Part shown: one piece after another, positions 1 to 9,724 of the stretch
Layout: the number at the start of each line of letters is the position of its first letter
How positions within the stretch are numbered: the first letter of the stretch is position 1
NCBI RefSeq assembly: GCF_003150835.1
Contig: NZ_CP029479.1
Location: 1,550,001 to 1,614,000, forward strand
From: Phenylobacterium parvum
Lineage (GTDB): Bacteria > Pseudomonadota > Alphaproteobacteria > Caulobacterales > Caulobacteraceae
Reading direction: 5' to 3'
DNA: 64,000 nucleotides
Notes under the pieces: generated by a model
What the model was told of the DNA's origin: nothing
Seen by the model: the letters and a program-made list of their open reading frames with translations, nothing else
Database searches by the model: none
Made by a program: the position numbers and the translations under genes

Positions 1-1
1 G

Positions 2-1495
2 GGACTTGATGTGGGCCTCGCCCTCTTCGAGGACCCCGAACTCGCCCTCCGCCTTGGCGGCGCCGACCCGTCAGGGGCGCCCTCGCCGGGCGTAGTCCTG
101 GAGATCGAGACCTCGGACGGTGTCCTGATGCGGACCCTGTCAGGTCCCGCACTGCGGGCCCTCCATCTCCTGGGCCTGGACCCGTCGACGGCGCGGCTGC
201 ACGCCCTGGGCGCCCGGGACCTGACGGGCCTGCCCGGGATCGACCGCGCAGCCCTGGAGTCCCGGGGTTTCACAGACCACGAGATCGCGGCCGTCGAATC
301 CGCCCTGCCCTTCGCCGGGCGGCTTTCCGACGCCCTGTCGCCGCAGGTGATCGACCCGGGCTTCCTGTCGGATGTCCTGGGACTCTCAGAGGCGGAGTTC
401 GCCGACCCGGCGCTGGACCTGGCGGTCCGGATGGGTTTCAGCCCGGACCAGATCGCCCAGGCCGACGCCGCCCTCGCCGGTGCGGGCCGCCTCTCGGACC
501 TGCCCGGCCTGAGCGAAGCCCAGGCGGCGGTCTTCACCGTCGGCGCAGAGGCAGGGCCGGCCGCGCGACTGGCCATGGCTTCTGCACTCGCCTCCCACCT
601 GGCCCTGCCCCCTGTCATCGCCATCGACGCCGCCTCAGGCGCCGGGGTCGAGGACCTGCTTGCGGCCCTGCCTGAGGCGCCAGGAACCGTGCTGCAGGTC
701 CGCCTGCGTCCCCTGCCCCTCCACCTGCCGCCCATTGCGGAGCGCGAGGCGCCCCGGGCCGCAGAGCCTCCGCCCTCCGCCGGCGAGCGCATCGTCGAGG
801 AACGGATCATCGAGCGCCACATCGAGGTCGAACGCCCGCCAACGCGCCGCAAGCTTCCGGACCGCCGCAAAGGCTACATCCAGAAGGCCTCGGTGGGCGG
901 CCACAAGGTCTATCTCCACACCGGCGAATACGACGATGGCGAACTCGGTGAGATCTTCATCGACATGCACAAGGAGGGCGCCGCCTTCCGGTCGCTGATG
1001 AACAACTTCGCGGTCTCGGTCTCGCTGGGCCTCCAGTACGGCGTGCCCCTCGATGAGTTCGTAGACGCCTTCGTCTTCACCCGCTTCGAGCCGGCTGGAC
1101 AGGTGACCGGCAATGACGCCGTCCGCTCCGCGACCTCGATCCTGGACTACATTTTCCGCGAGCTCGGCATCTCCTATCTCGGCCGCAACGACCTGGCGAA
1201 CGCCGATGGCGAGTTGAACGCGGACGGCCTGGGCCGCGGAGCCGCCGATGGCCAGCCCCTGGAGGATCCCGAACCCCAGCCCGCGTCACGGCTCATTTCC
1301 CGCGGGTTCTCCCGGGGGGCGGCGCCCGACAACCTCGTCTTCCTGCCGACGGCGCAGGAGCGCGGCGCGCTTGGGGGACTGCGCAGGGACGCCGACGTCT
1401 GCCCGGACTGCGGCGACACGGCCCTGGTGCGAAAGGGGGCAGACCTCATCTGCGACACCTGCGGCGTCCGCGCCGAGGGCGACCTCGCCGGCTGA
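2..1495 (+). CDS. nrdJ: Vitamin B12-dependent (class II) ribonucleotide reductase, C-terminal part
   Basis: The frame is open from the left edge, so the gene starts outside the window and only about 497 C-terminal residues are present. Class II reductases make deoxyribonucleotides with adenosylcobalamin and no oxygen requirement. The visible part is the C-terminal region of the long alphaproteobacterial NrdJ: a helical, acidic, repeat-like stretch (a helix-hairpin-like region), then a TSCPD-type module around fragment residues 290-395 ([20 protein letters not shown], later [19 protein letters not shown] text). The last 31 residues carry a zinc-ribbon-like CPDC...CDTC pair, whose cysteines may shuttle electrons to the active site, as C-terminal cysteines do in this family. 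The catalytic barrel lies off the window, so the name rests on the TSCPD module and the cysteine tail. Confidence 0.85.
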   Translation, partial: GLDVGLALFEDPELALRLGGADPSGAPSPGVVLEIETSDGVLMRTLSGPALRALHLLGLDPSTARLHALGARDLTGLPGIDRAALESRGFTDHEIAAVESALPFAGRLSDALSPQVIDPGFLSDVLGLSEAEFADPALDLAVRMGFSPDQIAQADAALAGAGRLSDLPGLSEAQAAVFTVGAEAGPAARLAMASALASHLALPPVIAIDAASGAGVEDLLAALPEAPGTVLQVRLRPLPLHLPPIAEREAPRAAEPPPSAGERIVEERIIERHIEVERPPTRRKLPDRRKGYIQKASVGGHKVYLHTGEYDDGELGEIFIDMHKEGAAFRSLMNNFAVSVSLGLQYGVPLDEFVDAFVFTRFEPAGQVTGNDAVRSATSILDYIFRELGISYLGRNDLANADGELNADGLGRGAADGQPLEDPEPQPASRLISRGFSRGAAPDNLVFLPTAQERGALGGLRRDADVCPDCGDTALVRKGADLICDTCGVRAEGDLAG

Positions 1496-1639
1496 CGGCT
1501 CTGCATCAATTGAGCCAGATCACTTCGCGGCCGCTTGGGCGTTCCACCCGTGAGCAGACCTTCCCGCTTCCGCTCGGTAAAGCTCAAGGTCGGGCCAGTC
1601 CGCTGTGCGCCAGGCGTCACTCCTGGACAGCCCCTTGTG

Positions 1640-2848
1640 TCACTTCTTGGGCGTCAGCTTCACCAGCATCCCGTCGGAGCCGCGCAGGCCATCGGTGAGA
1701 AGATAGATTGAGCCGTCAGGCCCCTCCTCCGGCTCGCGAATGCGCGAACCCAGCGCGAACTGGTCGCCCTTCGTGACCTCGGGTCCGTTGACATCGACCC
1801 TGACCAGACTCCGACTGGACAGACCGCCGATGAAGATATCGCCGCGCCACTGCGGCCAGAGCTTGCCGGAGTAGACCATCATACCCGCGGGCGATATGGC
1901 GGGATTCCACCAGACCTTCGGCGCTTCAAAGCCGTCGCCAGGGCGATGATCCGGGATCGCCGCCCCATTGGTCGGCGGGCGCGGGTAGTTGTCGCCATTG
2001 GAGACGACCGGCCATCCGTAGTTGCGGCCGGGCAGGATCAGATTGACCTCGTCGCCGCCCAGAGGGCCCATCTCCTGCTCCCACAGGTTGCCGTTTGCGT
2101 CGAACGCCAGGCCGAGGAGGTTGCGGTGGCCATAGGTCCAGATGGCGGGATCACCGCCGCGCGCCGCCAGGGGATTGCCAGCTGCCGGCGTGCCGTCGTC
2201 GTTGAGGCGCAGAACCTTGCCTGAGAGGATTTTGATATCCTGCGGCTCCGTGCGCTGGAAACCGTCCCACTGCTGGCGATCACCGACGGCGAACAACAGC
2301 TTGCCCTCGGGCGAGAATGCGATGCGGCCAGAATAGTGGCCCGCCTTCGCGTCATACTTGGGGCCTCGGAAAAGCGCCTGCACGTTGCGTAGCGACGGGG
2401 CGTCTCCGTCTTTGAACACGCCGCGCGCCAGGACCACGCTTGAGTCCTTCCCGGCGGCTTCCGAATAGCTGAAGTAAACCATCCGGTTCTTGGCGAACCG
2501 GGGGTGAAGCACGACATCCATCAGTCCGCCCTGTCCCTGGGATGTCACGGCGGGGACGCCGGTCACGGCCTTCCGCTGTTTGCCGTCTGCTGAGAGCATT
2601 AACAGCTGGCCAGCCTTCTCGGTGATCAACATGCGGCCGTCGGGCAGGAAGGTCATGGCCCAGGGCTGGTCGAGGTCGGCGATTTCCTCGATCCGGAACG
2701 GCGCGTTGGGTGGGGCTGAGGGCTCCGCCAGGGCCGAGACGGCGGCGACGGCCCCGCCGGCCAGCACCAATGCGCCGGCGAGCGCAATCGCCCACGGACG
2801 AGGAGAACGGTCCGGCTTGCTCGCAACAGTCGAGGTCGGCTTGATCAT
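1640..2848 (-). CDS. PQQ-dependent sugar dehydrogenase family (soluble Gdh/YliI-like beta-propeller)
   Basis: The 402-residue protein has an N-terminal membrane/signal segment (about residues 18-41) and then a six-bladed propeller of the soluble glucose/sorbosone dehydrogenase family. Hallmarks are GHYSGRIAFSPEG, IWTYGHRNLLGLAFD, WEQEMGPLGGDEVN, GRNYGWP and EPEEGPDGSIYLLTD. The conserved His in GHYSG and the Arg in GHRN are active-site and PQQ-contact positions in characterised relatives. It probably oxidises a sugar or aldose in the periplasm. No PQQ biosynthesis gene is visible, so the cofactor would have to come from elsewhere. The gene is convergent with nrdJ, with 144 bases between the stops. 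Substrate cannot be told from sequence. Confidence 0.85.
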   Translation of the reverse strand: MIKPTSTVASKPDRSPRPWAIALAGALVLAGGAVAAVSALAEPSAPPNAPFRIEEIADLDQPWAMTFLPDGRMLITEKAGQLLMLSADGKQRKAVTGVPAVTSQGQGGLMDVVLHPRFAKNRMVYFSYSEAAGKDSSVVLARGVFKDGDAPSLRNVQALFRGPKYDAKAGHYSGRIAFSPEGKLLFAVGDRQQWDGFQRTEPQDIKILSGKVLRLNDDGTPAAGNPLAARGGDPAIWTYGHRNLLGLAFDANGNLWEQEMGPLGGDEVNLILPGRNYGWPVVSNGDNYPRPPTNGAAIPDHRPGDGFEAPKVWWNPAISPAGMMVYSGKLWPQWRGDIFIGGLSSRSLVRVDVNGPEVTKGDQFALGSRIREPEEGPDGSIYLLTDGLRGSDGMLVKLTPKK

Positions 2849-3151
2849 GGGCGGTCACCTGTCGAGGGGTTAAGATCGTGGCCCGCCGCGAATACCGCCG
2901 TGCGCATCTCGCCAATCGACGACCCTGTCTTCGCTTCGATGTTTCTGAACGGGTTCGCTATTGCCTGTTCCGGATCGCTCACGACGCCTCCAGTTTTGCT
3001 CGCCACCCCGGACATTTAGTTAGCTGCACGCGGCTGACAATGACCGCTTCGGGTCGAATCTCACCTTTGGCTCGGCATCCGCAAGCGGACCCTCACCGAG
3101 CCGTCCCCAAGGGGTCTACCCAAAGGGGTCTACAACGTCAGGTTCTGTCCA
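2849..3151. other. Intergenic region without a convincing gene
   Basis: These 303 bases separate the sugar dehydrogenase start from the end of the DUF6665-like gene. Open frames here have no family signature and poor composition. The part around 2935-3060 is visibly less GC-rich than its surroundings. An 11-base direct repeat (AAGGGGTCTAC) occurs at about 3109-3119 and 3123-3133. The text TGACCGCTTCGGGTCGAA at about 3039-3056, with AAGCGGAC downstream, gives a weak inverted repeat. The promoter of the sugar dehydrogenase should lie at the left end, but I could not pick out boxes. Confidence 0.5.
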
Positions 3152-3475
3152 CTAGCGAGCACCCAGACGCACCAGCACGGCCCGGGGAATTCCCAGGTCG
3201 GTGATCACCTGCCTCTGGTCCCGCAGCCCGCAGGACTCACGCTGGATGAAGAGGCTCCAGACCGCCTCGGCCGCCGCCTTCAGAAGGGCGTCGCGTCCTT
3301 CGCGCTCCAGGGCTTCAGGGTCGGTCAGCCGGGAAAGGGCCGCCTCCGCGCGGCTCCCGGCGCGCCCCAGGGCGGCGGCGGCCTCGGACATCATCTCGGC
3401 CTCGAGAACGCTCAGACCGGTGTCACGACCCGGATCAGAACCCTGCCCGAGGCGGGGAGGACGCAGGCTCATCAT
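3152..3475 (-). CDS. Small DUF6665-like hypothetical protein
   Basis: The 107-residue protein has no signal peptide or membrane segment. It is mainly helical and matches what I recall of a small alphaproteobacterial family (DUF6665): SVLEAEMMSEAAAALGRAG in the middle and AVWSLFIQRESCGLRDQ followed by DLGIPRAVLVRLG at the end. Two adjacent ATG codons (3475 and 3472) could start it; GGAG lies 5 to 8 bases upstream. No function is known to me. It is divergent from the pentapeptide gene, with about 80 bases between the starts. Confidence 0.65.
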   Translation of the reverse strand: MMSLRPPRLGQGSDPGRDTGLSVLEAEMMSEAAAALGRAGSRAEAALSRLTDPEALEREGRDALLKAAAEAVWSLFIQRESCGLRDQRQVITDLGIPRAVLVRLGAR

Positions 3476-3557
3476 TCAGCTCCCGCAGAGGCGATTTCCA
3501 CTCACAGTTACAGCAATTTAAGTGGCGGGACAGGCCTTGCGGCGTCATGACCCGCCG

Positions 3558-4109
3558 ATGTCCGCGTCTGTATCGAGCCGCTTCGCCCGGAGCGTGTCCA
3601 TCCTGCTTTCCGCCGGCGTCCTGGCCCTTCCCCTCGGCGCTCAGGCCCTGGTCCTGCTGGGCGGCAAGGATATTCCCCGCGCCGTAAGCTTCGGCGGTCC
3701 CTGTGTCGGCTGCGACCTGTCCGGGCGGGCCCTTGTCGGCGCCCACTTCCTCGGTGCGGATTTCTCGGGCTCAGCCCTCATCGGAGCGGACCTGCGCCAG
3801 GTCCGCCTCCTGGGGGCTGACTTCAGCGGCTCGGATCTGTCCCGAAGCGACCTCAGCGACGCCGAGATCACCGGCGCCGACTTCGACGGTGCGCGCATGA
3901 AGGACATACGGCTGGACGGCGCCCGGATCCGGGGCGCCAGCTTCGCGGGAGCCGACTTCGAGGGCGCCAGCCTGCGGGGCGTCGTTTTCTACGGGGTCGA
4001 CCTTGGGGGCGTCCGCAACCTCCGGCAGGAGCAGCTAGACGCCGCCTGCGCCGTCGGCTCCGTGCGCCTGCCCAGGGGCATGGTCCTGCGCGCCTGCCCC
4101 CGGGACTAG
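3558..4109 (+). CDS. Exported pentapeptide-repeat protein
   Basis: From ATG 3558 the protein has 183 residues. An upstream in-frame GTG (3522) would put 12 extra residues before what looks like a signal peptide (RFARSVSILLSAGVLALPLG then AQA), so 3558 is preferred. The mature part has a CVGC pair followed by about 14 pentads of the A(D/N)LxX type (GADFSGSALIGADLRQVRL and so on). Such pentads fold as a right-handed quadrilateral beta-helix. The tail ends with a short Cys-containing segment (DAACAVGSVRLP, LRACPRD). Location should be periplasmic. No enzymatic motif is present; it may be a scaffold or binding protein. It is convergent with aspS. Confidence 0.8.
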   Translation: MSASVSSRFARSVSILLSAGVLALPLGAQALVLLGGKDIPRAVSFGGPCVGCDLSGRALVGAHFLGADFSGSALIGADLRQVRLLGADFSGSDLSRSDLSDAEITGADFDGARMKDIRLDGARIRGASFAGADFEGASLRGVVFYGVDLGGVRNLRQEQLDAACAVGSVRLPRGMVLRACPRD

Positions 4110-4117
4110 CCCCGGCC

Positions 4118-5896
4118 TCAGACCTTGATCGGCGGGGCCGTGCGGATGTGCAGCTCCTTGAGCTGCTTGTCCTCCACCGGCGACGGCGCGCTCATCAAGA
4201 GGTCCTGGCCCTGCTGGTTCATCGGGAAGGCGATGACCTCGCGGATGGCGGTCTGTCCAGCCAGCAGCATGACGATCCGGTCGATGCCGGGCGCCAGGCC
4301 GCCGTGCGGCGGGGCGCCATAGCGGAAGGCGTTGAGCATGCCGCCAAAGGCGCTTTCCACGTCCTCCGCCCCCATGCCGACGATCTCGAAGGCGCGCAGC
4401 ATGACGTCCGCCCGGTGGTTCCGGATGGCGCCTGAGCACAACTCATAGCCGTTACAGACGATGTCGTACTGGTAGGCGAGGATGTCGAGCGGATCGCGGG
4501 TGTTCAGCGCCTCAAGCTCGCCCTGCGGCATGGAGAAGGGGTTGTGGGAAAAGTCCACCAGCCCCGTCTCTTCGTTCAGCTCGAACATCGGGAAGTCGAC
4601 GATCCAGACGAACTCGAAGCGGTTCTCGTCCACCAGGCCGAGCTCGGTCCCGACCCGGGTGCGGGCCTGGCCGGCGAACTTGGTGAAGACCTTCGGATCG
4701 CCGCCGACGAAGAAGGCCGCATCGCCGACCTTCAGGCCCAGCTGTTCGCGGATCGCCTCGGTGCGCTCGGGGCCGAGGTTCTTGGCGATCGGACCTGCGC
4801 CGCCCTCCTCGCCCTCGCGCCAGAAGATGTAGCCCAGGCCCGGCTGGCCCTCGGACTGGGCCCAGCTGTTCATGCGGTCGCAGAAGGCCCGGCTGCCGCC
4901 GCCCGGCGCCGGGATGGCCCAGATGGCGTTCTTCGGGGTCTCCAGCATCCGGGCGAAGACGCCGAAGCCGCCGCCCCGGAAGGGCTCGGAGACATCCTGC
5001 ATGACCAGGGGATTGCGCAGGTCCGGCTTGTCGGAGCCGTACTTCTGCATGGCCTCCCGGTAGGGGATGCGCGGGAAGGGATAGGGGGTGACCGGCTTGC
5101 CCTCGGCGAACTCCTCGAAGACCCCGTGCATGACGGGCTCGATGGCGGCGAAGACGTCCTCCTGGGTCACGAAGCTCATCTCGACGTCGAGCTGGTAGAA
5201 CTCCAGGCTGCGGTCGGCGCGCAGGTCCTCGTCCCGGAAGCAGGGGGCGATCTGGAAGTAGCGGTCAAAGCCCGAGACCATCAGCAGCTGCTTGAACTGC
5301 TGGGGAGCCTGGGGAAGGGCGTAGAAGGTCCCGGGGTGCATCCGCGAAGGCACCAGGAAATCCCGCGCGCCTTCGGGCGACGAGGCCGTCAGGATCGGGG
5401 TCTGGTACTCCAGGAAGCCCTGTCCGATCATCCGGTTGCGGATCGAGTGGATGACCTTCGAGCGCAGGACGATGTTCCGGTGCAGGGTCTCGCGCCGCAG
5501 GTCCAGGTACCGGTGCTTGAGCCGGATTTCTTCCGGATAGTCGGGCTCGCCGAAGACCGGCAGGGGCAGCTCGGCGGCCTCGGACAGGACCTCGACGGCC
5601 CGCACGCGCACCTCGACCTCACCCGTGCCAAGGTTGGGGTTCACGGTCTCCGGAGTGCGGGCCACGACCTCTCCATCCACGCGGATGACGCTCTCGGCGC
5701 GCAGGCGCTCGATGGTCGCGAAGCCGGGGGTCTCCGGCGCAAAGACCAGCTGGGTCAGGCCGTAGTGGTCACGCAGGTCCACGAAGACCAGGCCGCCATG
5801 GTCACGCTTGCGATTGATCCACCCCGACAGGCGGACAGACTGGCCGGTGTCGCCGGCGCGCAGGGCGCCGCAGGTGTGGGTGCGATAGGCGTGCAT
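4118..5896 (-). CDS. aspS: Aspartyl-tRNA synthetase, probably non-discriminating
   Basis: At 592 residues this is full-length bacterial-type AspRS: an N-terminal OB-fold anticodon domain ([20 protein letters not shown]), the class II catalytic core with motif 2 near [14 protein letters not shown], the bacterial GAD insertion in the middle, and motif 3 ([14 protein letters not shown]) near the end. It charges tRNA-Asp. Residue 33 is His within RDHGG; work on Pseudomonas AspRS tied His at this position to charging of tRNA-Asn as well, whereas discriminating E. coli AspRS has Leu. It may therefore feed Asp-tRNA-Asn to GatCAB, which is not in this window. ATG at 5896 is the only good start. Confidence 0.97.
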   Translation of the reverse strand: MHAYRTHTCGALRAGDTGQSVRLSGWINRKRDHGGLVFVDLRDHYGLTQLVFAPETPGFATIERLRAESVIRVDGEVVARTPETVNPNLGTGEVEVRVRAVEVLSEAAELPLPVFGEPDYPEEIRLKHRYLDLRRETLHRNIVLRSKVIHSIRNRMIGQGFLEYQTPILTASSPEGARDFLVPSRMHPGTFYALPQAPQQFKQLLMVSGFDRYFQIAPCFRDEDLRADRSLEFYQLDVEMSFVTQEDVFAAIEPVMHGVFEEFAEGKPVTPYPFPRIPYREAMQKYGSDKPDLRNPLVMQDVSEPFRGGGFGVFARMLETPKNAIWAIPAPGGGSRAFCDRMNSWAQSEGQPGLGYIFWREGEEGGAGPIAKNLGPERTEAIREQLGLKVGDAAFFVGGDPKVFTKFAGQARTRVGTELGLVDENRFEFVWIVDFPMFELNEETGLVDFSHNPFSMPQGELEALNTRDPLDILAYQYDIVCNGYELCSGAIRNHRADVMLRAFEIVGMGAEDVESAFGGMLNAFRYGAPPHGGLAPGIDRIVMLLAGQTAIREVIAFPMNQQGQDLLMSAPSPVEDKQLKELHIRTAPPIKV

Positions 5897-5939
5897 GGGG
5901 TCGCAAGGGCTCCGGAATCCAAGGCGCGGAAGGGCGCAT

Positions 5940-5974
5940 GCAAGGGGCGGAAAGTCAAGGTTTCCGCCCCTTGC
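5940..5974 (-). terminator. Perfect 14-bp hairpin between the serine hydrolase gene and aspS
   Basis: GCAAGGGGCGGAAA at 5940-5953 and TTTCCGCCCCTTGC at 5961-5974 are exact inverted complements around a 7-base loop. The hairpin lies between the stop of the upstream serine hydrolase gene (6003) and the start of aspS (5896), both on the minus strand, so it is placed to end the upstream transcript. No run of T follows on either strand, so a classical intrinsic terminator is not proven. A leader structure of aspS is the alternative. Confidence 0.55.
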
Positions 5975-6002
5975 GAACGCCGGCCGAAGCGCGTGCCGAA
6001 GC

Positions 6003-7322
6003 CTACTTCTTCGGGTCGACCAGGGCCTGGTAGGTCAGGGTCCGGGCCGCGGTGCCGAGGTCCTCGCCGCCGGTGCCGCCGAGGCGCTGGATCATGCCCA
6101 CGAAGTAGAGGTCGTTGGTCGGATCGATCCAGAACCAGGTGCCGGCCGCGCCGCCCCAGCTCATGGTGTTGGCGCCCTCAAGGCTCCCGGAAGCCCGGGG
6201 ATCGAGGTTGACCATGAAGTCCAGGCCGAAGCCCACCGCCTCATTGAAGCGCGAGCCCGAGGTGCCGTTCGAGGTCACCAGCACGCTCTTCGGGATGACG
6301 TTCGTCCGCATCAGCTCGACCGCGGCCGGGGAAAGGATGCGGGCCCCTTCAAGCTCGCCGCCATTCAGGATCATCTGTGAGAAACGGCCATAGTCCGAGG
6401 TCGTCGAGACCAGCCCGCCGCCGCCGGACTCCATGGTGGGCGCCTTGGTGTAGTCCGGGGGCGGATTATCGAAGATGGCGGTGGCGAGTACGTTCTGACG
6501 GGTCTTGGGATCCGTCATGTAGAGGGTCGCCAGCCGATCCGTCTTGCCGGCGGGAACGTAGAATCCTGTGTCGACCATCTTGAGCGGGCGGAAGATCCGC
6601 TCCTCCATGAAAGCGCCCAGGGTCTGGCCGCTGATCCGCTCGACGATGGCCCCCTGGATGTCGACGGACACCGAATAGGACCAGGCGGTTCCCGGCTGGA
6701 ACATGAGCGGGATGTCTGAGATCCGGGTGATCATGTCATTCAGCCCGTTGGCGCCCAGCACCCGCTTTTCGCGGAACATGCGGTCCACGGGGTGGCGATC
6801 GCCAAGCCCGTAACCAAAGCCCGCCGTATGGCTCATGATCTCGCGCATGGTCGGCGGACGCTCGGCGGGAACCGTGATCATGTTCCCCTTGTCGTCCACC
6901 CCGGCCATGACCTTCAGGTTCTTGAATTCGGGGATGAACTTGGTCACCGGGTCATCCAGCTTCCATTTGCCCTCCTCGTAGAGAATCATCATGGCCACGC
7001 CGGTGATGGGCTTGGACATGGAGTAGATGCGGAAGATCGTGTCCTTATCCATCGGGGCGCCGGTGGCGAGGTCCTTCTTGCCGTAGGTCTTGAAGCCGAC
7101 CACCTGCCCGTGCCGAACCAGCAGGGTCGTCATGCCGGAGACCCGGCCATCGGCCACCACCTTGGCCATGGCGTCATCCAGACGCTTCAGGCGGGCGGAG
7201 TCGAAGCCGACGGCCTCGGGCTTCACCTCGGCGGCCTTGCGCGGGGCCGCCAGGGCCTGGGGCGCGGAAATGAGTGCAGCGACGGCGACAGCCGACGCCA
7301 GGCTTCGGAAAAACTGAGTCAA
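6003..7322 (-). CDS. Secreted serine hydrolase, class C beta-lactamase/esterase family
   Basis: The 439-residue protein has a signal peptide (to about residue 26, ending ALAAP). The serine beta-lactamase-like fold shows SMSK at residues 101-104 (Ser101 nucleophile, Lys104 base), Tyr216 in the second motif (WSYSV) and [10 protein letters not shown] as the third-motif region. This pattern is typical of the EstB-type esterase and D-aminopeptidase relatives as much as of true AmpC enzymes. AmpC has YAN at the second motif and KTG at the third, and neither is present, so resistance should not be inferred. The likely role is hydrolysis of an ester or amide in the periplasm. It is transcribed after parC on the same strand, separated by 79 bases. 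Confidence 0.85.
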   Translation of the reverse strand: MTQFFRSLASAVAVAALISAPQALAAPRKAAEVKPEAVGFDSARLKRLDDAMAKVVADGRVSGMTTLLVRHGQVVGFKTYGKKDLATGAPMDKDTIFRIYSMSKPITGVAMMILYEEGKWKLDDPVTKFIPEFKNLKVMAGVDDKGNMITVPAERPPTMREIMSHTAGFGYGLGDRHPVDRMFREKRVLGANGLNDMITRISDIPLMFQPGTAWSYSVSVDIQGAIVERISGQTLGAFMEERIFRPLKMVDTGFYVPAGKTDRLATLYMTDPKTRQNVLATAIFDNPPPDYTKAPTMESGGGGLVSTTSDYGRFSQMILNGGELEGARILSPAAVELMRTNVIPKSVLVTSNGTSGSRFNEAVGFGLDFMVNLDPRASGSLEGANTMSWGGAAGTWFWIDPTNDLYFVGMIQRLGGTGGEDLGTAARTLTYQALVDPKK

Positions 7323-7401
7323 TGGAATCCCCCCTATCGAATGGAGGGCAGACTAGCCGCGCGGCAAGGCCGCCGCAAAGACGCGATTTGAGTCCCCGTC
7401 C

Positions 7402-9645
7402 TCAGCCCGGCCGGAAGCGCCGGCTCGTCGGGAATCCGCGGGGCGCCAGACGACCGGCCCCTGCGCGGCGTCCGGACCAGTCACGCCAGTCTGGCCAGGC
7501 ACGGGTGCGGCCGGCGGAGTCGATCCAGGCCGCCCCCTCCTCCGCCCGAAAGACAAGGGCGTCCCGGAGCCCGCCCTCGCGGTAGGCCTGGAGCTTGACC
7601 CCCTTGCCTCGGGGCATATCGGGCAGTTCCTCCAGGGGGAAGACCAGGATCTTGCCGTTGTCGCCGACCACGGCGACCTGGTCGCCCTCCACCGGCAGGG
7701 CGAAGGCGGCCCCGCCCTTGCCCACGGTCAGGACCTGCTTGCCGGCCTTGCGCATGGCCACCGCCTCGGCCTCTGGCAGGAGGAAGCCGTAGCCCTCCTT
7801 CGAGGCGACAAACCGCTTCGCTCCCAGGCGGTGCGGGAAGACCGCCACGATTTCGGTCCGGTCATCCAGCTCCAGCATCAGGCGGACGGGTTCCCCGTGT
7901 CCGCGTCCCCCCGGAAGCTTGTCGCAGGCCAGGGTGAAGAACCGGCCATCGGAGGCGAAGAGCAGCAGCTTGTCGGTGGTCTCGGCGGGAAGGATGAAGC
8001 CCTGGGCGTCGCCTTCCTTGTACTTGATCTCGGAGGGGTCCTCGATGCGGCCCTTCACCGACCGGATCCAGCCGCGCTCGGACAGGATGACGGTGATGGG
8101 CTCACGCACCACCAGGGCCTCCAGGGCCGCGTCGGCGTCGACGGAGGGCGCAGCCTCGAAGGTGGAGCGCCGGCGCGTCAGGGCGCCATCCTTCTCCAGC
8201 AGTTCGCGGACGTCGCGCAGGCCCACTCCGACCAGCTTCCACTGGGCGCGGTCTGACCCCAGCAGGGCGTTCAGGCCGTCGCGCTCCTCGGCCAGCTCGG
8301 CATGCTCGCGACGGAGCTCCATCTCCTCCAGCCGGGCCAACTGGCGCAGGCGGGTGTTCAGGATGGCCTCGGCCTGGAGGTCGGACAGGTCGAAGGCCTC
8401 GATCAGCCGGGCCTTGGGCTCGTCCTCCTGGCGGACGATCCGGATCACCTCGTCCAGGTTCAGGAAGGCGATGATCAGGCCGTCCAGGATGTGAAGGCGG
8501 GACTCGATGCGCGCCAGCCGGTGCCGGGCCCGTCGGACCACCACCTCGCGCCGGTGGTCGAGGAAGGCCCGCAGAAGGCCCTTGAGCCCCATCACACCCG
8601 GCGTCCCCCGGGCGTCCAGGACGTTCATGTTGACCGGGATCCGGGCCTCGAGGGCGGACAGCCTGAACAGGCTCTCCATCAGGACCTCGGGCTCCACGTT
8701 CCGGGACTTGGGTTCCAGCACGAGGCGGACGTCCTCGGCGCTCTCGTCCATCACGTCGCCCAGCAGGGGCGCCTTCTTGGTCTCGATCAACTCAGCCAGC
8801 TGCTCGACCAGATCGGCCTTCTTCACCTGGTAAGGGATCTCGGTGACGACGATGCGCCACAGGCCCCGCCCGAGGTCCTCGCGGGTCCAGCGGGCCCGGA
8901 CCCGCACCCCGCCCCGTCCCGTCTCGTAGGCTTCCCGCAGGCTCGCCGCGGACTCGACGATGACCCCCCCGGTGGGGAAGTCCGGACCCGGCGAGATCGC
9001 GAGGAGCTCGACGGTCGAGATGTCGGGCTGCTCCAGCAGGCGCAGGCAGGCCTCGATCAGCTCTGATACATTGTGCGGCGGGATGGACGTCGCCATGCCC
9101 ACGGCGATGCCGCTGGAGCCATTGGCCAGGAGATTGGGGAACCCCGCCGGGAGGACGACTGGCTCTTCCTCCTCGCCGTCGTAGGTGGCGCGGAAGTCGA
9201 CGGCGTCCTCGTCTATGCCCTCCAGCAGGAGCTGGGCGGCCAGGGTCAGCCGGCACTCGGTGTAGCGCATGGCCGCTGCGTTATCGCCGTCGATGTTGCC
9301 GAAGTTCCCCTGCCCGTCGACCAGGGGGTAGCGCTGGGCGAAGTCCTGCGCCAGCCGGACCAGGGCTTCATAGACGGCGGAGTCGCCGTGCGGGTGATAC
9401 TTGCCGATGACGTCGCCCACGACCCGGGCGCATTTCTTGGCCGTCGAGGTCGGATCCAGCCGGAGCTGGCGCATGGCGTAGAGCAACCGGCGGTGCACGG
9501 GCTTCAGGCCGTCGCGGACGTCCGGAAGCGCACGGCCCGTGATGGTCGACAGGGCGTAGGCGAGGTACCGCCGCGACAGGGCCTCGCTCAGCGGCTCATC
9601 AATGGTGCGGTCGCCCTCGGGGGGCGGTGCAAGGGTGTCGGTCAT
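7402..9645 (-). CDS. parC: DNA topoisomerase IV subunit A
   Basis: The 747-residue protein is the decatenating subunit that cuts and passes DNA with ParE. The catalytic tyrosine is Y128 in [11 protein letters not shown]. The quinolone-determining loop reads [11 protein letters not shown], with Ser89 and Glu93 in the usual sensitive state. The breakage-reunion core and coiled coil are followed by about five beta-pinwheel blades (for example [33 protein letters not shown]). The C-terminus ends in a basic tail (RRFRPG). It is placed as ParC rather than GyrA because it lacks the GyrA box QRRGGKG and has the ParC-type length and ending. It is preceded by recO on the same strand, with 79 bases between. 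Confidence 0.95.
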   Translation of the reverse strand: MTDTLAPPPEGDRTIDEPLSEALSRRYLAYALSTITGRALPDVRDGLKPVHRRLLYAMRQLRLDPTSTAKKCARVVGDVIGKYHPHGDSAVYEALVRLAQDFAQRYPLVDGQGNFGNIDGDNAAAMRYTECRLTLAAQLLLEGIDEDAVDFRATYDGEEEEPVVLPAGFPNLLANGSSGIAVGMATSIPPHNVSELIEACLRLLEQPDISTVELLAISPGPDFPTGGVIVESAASLREAYETGRGGVRVRARWTREDLGRGLWRIVVTEIPYQVKKADLVEQLAELIETKKAPLLGDVMDESAEDVRLVLEPKSRNVEPEVLMESLFRLSALEARIPVNMNVLDARGTPGVMGLKGLLRAFLDHRREVVVRRARHRLARIESRLHILDGLIIAFLNLDEVIRIVRQEDEPKARLIEAFDLSDLQAEAILNTRLRQLARLEEMELRREHAELAEERDGLNALLGSDRAQWKLVGVGLRDVRELLEKDGALTRRRSTFEAAPSVDADAALEALVVREPITVILSERGWIRSVKGRIEDPSEIKYKEGDAQGFILPAETTDKLLLFASDGRFFTLACDKLPGGRGHGEPVRLMLELDDRTEIVAVFPHRLGAKRFVASKEGYGFLLPEAEAVAMRKAGKQVLTVGKGGAAFALPVEGDQVAVVGDNGKILVFPLEELPDMPRGKGVKLQAYREGGLRDALVFRAEEGAAWIDSAGRTRAWPDWRDWSGRRAGAGRLAPRGFPTSRRFRPG

Positions 9646-9724
9646 GAGGCGATCGGCGGCGAATCGGCGGCGGCGCCGCCCGCCCCTGCTTAGGCCGGGC
9701 GTGCGGCGGCGTCATCCCGCGCGA

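Noticed and set aside
6003..7322. Beta-lactam resistance from the serine hydrolase
   Set aside because: SxxK is present but the AmpC YAN and KTG motifs are not; better described as an esterase/peptidase relative.
9010..9250. Possible separate minus-strand gene within parC
   Set aside because: Another frame of parC; text is Pro/Arg/Gly-rich and non-homologous.
8507..9693. Plus-strand frames opposite parC
   Set aside because: GC-driven shadows of parC.
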